Shown here piece by piece: positions 32,789-34,906 of a DNA stretch of 34,906 nt. Under the pieces are notes generated by a model. It did not search any database. It was given only the letters and a program-made list of their open reading frames with translations, and was not told the DNA's origin. The translations under genes were made by a program, and so were the position numbers. Source of the stretch: C00003060 sp964502635 (GTDB lineage: Bacteria; Desulfobacterota; Desulfobacteria; Desulfobacterales; C00003060); the NCBI GenBank assembly GCA_964502635.1, contig CAZCXI010000027.1, positions 1 to 34,906 on the forward strand, read 5' to 3'. Each line of letters opens with the position of its first letter. The stretch's first letter is position 1.

Positions 32789-33778
32789 ATGGCTGGAAAC
32801 GTAGACCACCACAATCGCAAGATCACCTATCTTAGGGTCTCTGTTACAGACCGATGCAATCTTCGCTGCATGTACTGCATGCCGGTGAAAGACCTTCGGC
32901 TTCTGAATCATGGCGATATCTTGAACTATGAAGAGATCCTGAAGGTGCTTCAGGCAGCTGCTGAGATGGGCATCGAGAAAGTGCGTCTCACAGGGGGCGA
33001 ACCCCTCGTGCGCAGACATTTCTTGCATCTCGTCAAGTCTGTGTGTCAGGTGTCCGGCTTCCAAGACGTAAGCATCACGACAAATGGCGTGCATCTAAAG
33101 GAAAAGGCACAGGAACTCTTTGACGCAGGGGTTCATCGCATCAACATTAGCCTGGACACGCTGAATCCCGCAAAATATGCGAAGATCGCCGGACGCGATT
33201 GCTTTCATGATGCCTGGGAGGGACTTCAAGAAGCCGAGGCGGTGGGGTTTTCACCCATCAAGGTGAATGTGGTAGTCCTCAGGGGTATCAATGATGATGA
33301 AGTTCTTGAATTTGCCCGGTTGTCTGTTCGAAAGCCCTACCATATTCGGTTCATCGAGTATATGCCCATCGGACATGATAGCCGGTGGAAGGTTGAAAAG
33401 TATCTCTCTTCGGACGAGATCAAGTCTGCGCTGGAGACCTTGGGTCCTCTCCAGAAGGTTCTTCGCTCCAGCCTCGACGGACCGGCCGAGCGGTACCGAT
33501 TTGAATCCGCCAGAGGAGAAATTGGGTTTATCAGCGGCCTCAGCCATCATTTTTGTCCCACGTGCAACCGGCTCAGGCTGACAGCCGACGGCAAACTACG
33601 GCCTTGCCTTTTTGCTGACGACGAGGTGGACATCAAGACACCTTTGAGAAACGGATGCAGCCCGGAAGATCTGAAAAGACTGGTTCTGCAAGCCATCGCC
33701 AGAAAGCCCCGGCAACACCCTTCCAAGACCCGGGGAAAAGGGGCGGGACGGCGCCCCATGTCAGCCATTGGAGGATAG
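32789..33778 (+). CDS. moaA: GTP 3',8-cyclase
   Basis: A 329-residue radical-SAM enzyme that starts molybdopterin synthesis from GTP. The SAM cluster motif is C23-x3-C27-x2-C30 in VTDRCNLRCMYCMP; LTGGEPLVRR and TTNGVHL follow. The second cluster motif CPTCNRLRLTADGKLRPC is complete, and the protein ends in the functionally required Gly-Gly (SAIGG). The C-terminal stretch before it is basic. It begins a short run with a zinc-ribbon gene 3 bases on and queD, all pterin or metal-cofactor themed. Molybdopterin serves molybdenum and tungsten enzymes common in anaerobes. Confidence 0.96.
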   Translation: MAGNVDHHNRKITYLRVSVTDRCNLRCMYCMPVKDLRLLNHGDILNYEEILKVLQAAAEMGIEKVRLTGGEPLVRRHFLHLVKSVCQVSGFQDVSITTNGVHLKEKAQELFDAGVHRINISLDTLNPAKYAKIAGRDCFHDAWEGLQEAEAVGFSPIKVNVVVLRGINDDEVLEFARLSVRKPYHIRFIEYMPIGHDSRWKVEKYLSSDEIKSALETLGPLQKVLRSSLDGPAERYRFESARGEIGFISGLSHHFCPTCNRLRLTADGKLRPCLFADDEVDIKTPLRNGCSPEDLKRLVLQAIARKPRQHPSKTRGKGAGRRPMSAIGG

Positions 33779-33781
33779 AAC

Positions 33782-34066
33782 ATGTCAATAGAATGCCCGC
33801 ATTGCCACGAGGAGTTGCCTGTTCGAGAATGCCTGGAATGCGGTGAAAAGGTCCCCCTGTTCGGGAAATTCTGCTGTTACTGCGGGTCAGCCTTGGCGGA
33901 TCCGGATAGCCCTGACCCATACGTCGACTCAAATGAGAAGTCCGGTGGGGATGACATCGATTTTTCCAAGCGCCTCTTGTGCAGTGATGGGACCTGCATC
34001 GGGGTGATTAATGAACAGGGTGTGTGCAGTGAATGCGGAAAGCCATACACAGGGGAAGCAGAGTAA
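33782..34066 (+). CDS. Small zinc-ribbon protein
   Basis: A 94-residue protein dense in CxxC pairs: CPHC (5-8), CLECG, CCYCG, then a second region with C.DGTC and CSECG. The first half looks like two zinc ribbons; the second half resembles a short rubredoxin-like or treble-clef knuckle. It starts 3 bases after the moaA stop, so co-transcription is nearly certain, but I do not recognise a named family. Possible roles are metal delivery or protein docking in cofactor synthesis; this is only a guess from context. Confidence 0.8.
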   Translation: MSIECPHCHEELPVRECLECGEKVPLFGKFCCYCGSALADPDSPDPYVDSNEKSGGDDIDFSKRLLCSDGTCIGVINEQGVCSECGKPYTGEAE

Positions 34067-34103
34067 GGGCAGTGCTTTGGATTTTGCTTTGCGGATTTGG
34101 GGA

Positions 34104-34124
34104 CCTCGCGCTCGAAGCGCGGGG
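34104..34124. repeat. IS200/IS605-end-like palindrome, copy B
   Basis: CCTCGCGCT (34104-34112) pairs with AGCGCGGGG (34116-34124) through 9 bp including one G-T pair, loop CGA, followed by AGGCTTCACTT. The tail GCTTCACTT also follows the palindrome at 11213-11230. It lies between the zinc-ribbon gene and queD, where it could also end the moaA transcript. Confidence 0.4.
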
Positions 34125-34166
34125 AGGCTTCACTTCGGGCACTCTTATTCACTTTAGGCACCAAAG

Positions 34167-34535
34167 ATGTATGAATTGAAGGTCATCAGCCACTTTGCCG
34201 CAGCCCATCAGCTGAAGGAGTCTAAGGGTCCCTGTGAGGATTTACACGGACATAACTGGAAGATCGAGGTCTGCGTTATCTCTGAGACGTTGGATGACGT
34301 CGGCCTAGCCATCGATTTTGGGGTCCTCAAGAGGCACGTGAACGGGGTGGTGGCAACCTTGGATCATAAATTCCTCAACGACCTCGAAGCCTTCAAGCAC
34401 CAGAATCCCTCTTCAGAAAACATCGCCAGGTTCATAGCTGACCAACTCGCCCTGTCGCTGAACGATCAAGAAGTCAAGATCAGCCGGGTCACGGCCTGGG
34501 AGTCTGAAACGGCCTGCGCAACATACTACGCGTAA
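34167..34535 (+). CDS. queD: 6-carboxytetrahydropterin synthase-like protein
   Basis: A 122-residue T-fold enzyme of the QueD/PTPS family. Zinc ligands are visible as the His of AAAHQL and the two His of LHGHNW; the catalytic Cys is in GPCEDLHGH, and the Asp-His pair is in TLDHKFLND with the substrate Glu in AWESETACATYY. QueD makes the 7-carboxy-7-deazaguanine precursor of queuosine from dihydroneopterin triphosphate; without queE or queC in sight, another pterin role is possible. Length is typical. It follows moaA and the zinc-ribbon gene and ends 6 bases before a convergent gene. Confidence 0.92.
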   Translation: MYELKVISHFAAAHQLKESKGPCEDLHGHNWKIEVCVISETLDDVGLAIDFGVLKRHVNGVVATLDHKFLNDLEAFKHQNPSSENIARFIADQLALSLNDQEVKISRVTAWESETACATYYA

Positions 34536-34541
34536 TGTCGT

Positions 34542-34808
34542 CTATCCCAGAGTGTCCTTAAAGGTTTGCCAGTTGATGAGCATGTCAGCCATGCCGTGAT
34601 AAACCTTGCGGGTCTGAGGGCTGACGCATCCGAGCCTTTTCATGGCGTCCTTGGCCTGCTTTTCAAGAGCCTCAATGCGCTTGTCAGATTCGCTAATCTC
34701 ATGACGAATGTCTGCCCCGGCCTCAAGCCGCGCCTGAAACCGCTCAGGCCACGTCTTTGCCTCTGAAAGCGCTTCCAGAAGCCGGGACACAGGGTCATCT
34801 GCGGACAT
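34542..34808 (-). CDS. Hypothetical small coiled-coil protein
   Basis: An 88-residue soluble, highly charged protein of unknown function. Most of it is predicted helix by composition: SRLLEALSEAKTWPERFQAR, then HEISESDKRIEALEKQAKDAMKRLGC with heptad-like spacing, followed by a short aromatic end (YHGMADMLINWQTFKDTL). No signal peptide or membrane segment. Starts at 34811 (GTG) or 34808 (ATG) are adjacent; the ATG is used. It is convergent with queD with a 6-base gap. Confidence 0.55.
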   Translation of the reverse strand: MSADDPVSRLLEALSEAKTWPERFQARLEAGADIRHEISESDKRIEALEKQAKDAMKRLGCVSPQTRKVYHGMADMLINWQTFKDTLG

Positions 34809-34866
34809 CACACCCGGTTTCCCCCCGATGCTTGGGGCTCATGCAAAAACAACGAGACCTTTGAAT

Positions 34867-34895
34867 AACCTCGCCTCGCTCTTTGATATGAGGTT
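34867..34895. terminator. Hairpin near the right edge
   Basis: AACCTC (34867-34872) pairs with GAGGTT (34890-34895) and is followed by TTTG on the plus strand. It could be a terminator of a gene off the window or part of an insertion-sequence end; the nearby GAGACCTTTGAATAA wording is reminiscent of IS ends, but the window stops too soon to tell. Confidence 0.3.
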
Positions 34896-34906
34896 TTTGA
34901 CCCATC

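Noticed and set aside
32498..33094. 198-codon minus-strand open frame upstream of and inside moaA
   Set aside because: Most of it is antisense to the conserved radical-SAM region of moaA and it has no recognisable motif.

Overview
The window looks like a chromosomal segment of a Gram-negative, anaerobic, Desulfobacterota-like (former Deltaproteobacteria) bacterium. This is inferred from the mix of a Fur/FeoAB ferrous-iron locus, an FmdB zinc ribbon, dTDP-rhamnose and KDO (LPS) genes, HDOD and HD-GYP signalling proteins, and a probable selenocysteine-decoding UGA codon. No rRNA or tRNA gene was recognised, so the taxonomy is not proven.

Layout. (1) 1-2.6 kb: a Spy/CpxP-like periplasmic protein, then a CadC/ArsR-type metal sensor and an SO_0444-type heavy-metal permease. 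The permease frame is interrupted by one TGA exactly where the family has the first Cys of its CSCG motif, and a hairpin resembling a bacterial SECIS follows; I read it as a selenoprotein. (2) 2.7-6.2 kb, minus strand: an iron operon fur-feoA fusion / feoA / feoB, with an fmdB-like gene upstream. (3) 6.4-9.8 kb, minus strand: rmlD-rmlB-rmlA-rmlC for dTDP-L-rhamnose, preceded by the truncated 3' end of an unknown gene. (4) 9.8-14.3 kb: a gene-poor, scarred stretch with a degenerate HNH gene between short inverted and direct repeats, IS200/IS605-like hairpins, an orphan 100-residue gene, an ExeA-like ATPase fused to a SPOR domain, and the C-terminal stump of an RND efflux pump. (5) 14.3-29.4 kb, plus strand: nine tightly packed genes, hisH-hisF-carA-guaA-carB-purF-kdsB-(giant glmS-like)-pyrG. 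(6) 29.5-32.4 kb, minus strand: an HD-GYP membrane protein and a cNMP-binding/HDOD protein. (7) 32.8-34.9 kb: moaA, a zinc-ribbon protein and queD, then a convergent small hypothetical gene.

The most striking region is (5). Its genes serve histidine, pyrimidine/arginine, GMP, purine, amino-sugar and CTP synthesis, so no single pathway unites them. What they share is chemistry: six different glutamine amidotransferases (HisH, CarA, GuaA, PurF, GlmS-like, PyrG) with their acceptor subunits (HisF, CarB), plus the CTP-using KdsB. The run reads as an operon grouped by use of glutamine amide nitrogen. The GlmS-like member is itself odd: 1231 residues, about twice the normal length, with its presumed nucleophilic Cys at residue 45 instead of position 1.

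The two leading candidates for undescribed biology are the putative selenocysteine-containing metal permease and the glutamine-amidotransferase operon with its giant GlmS-like protein.
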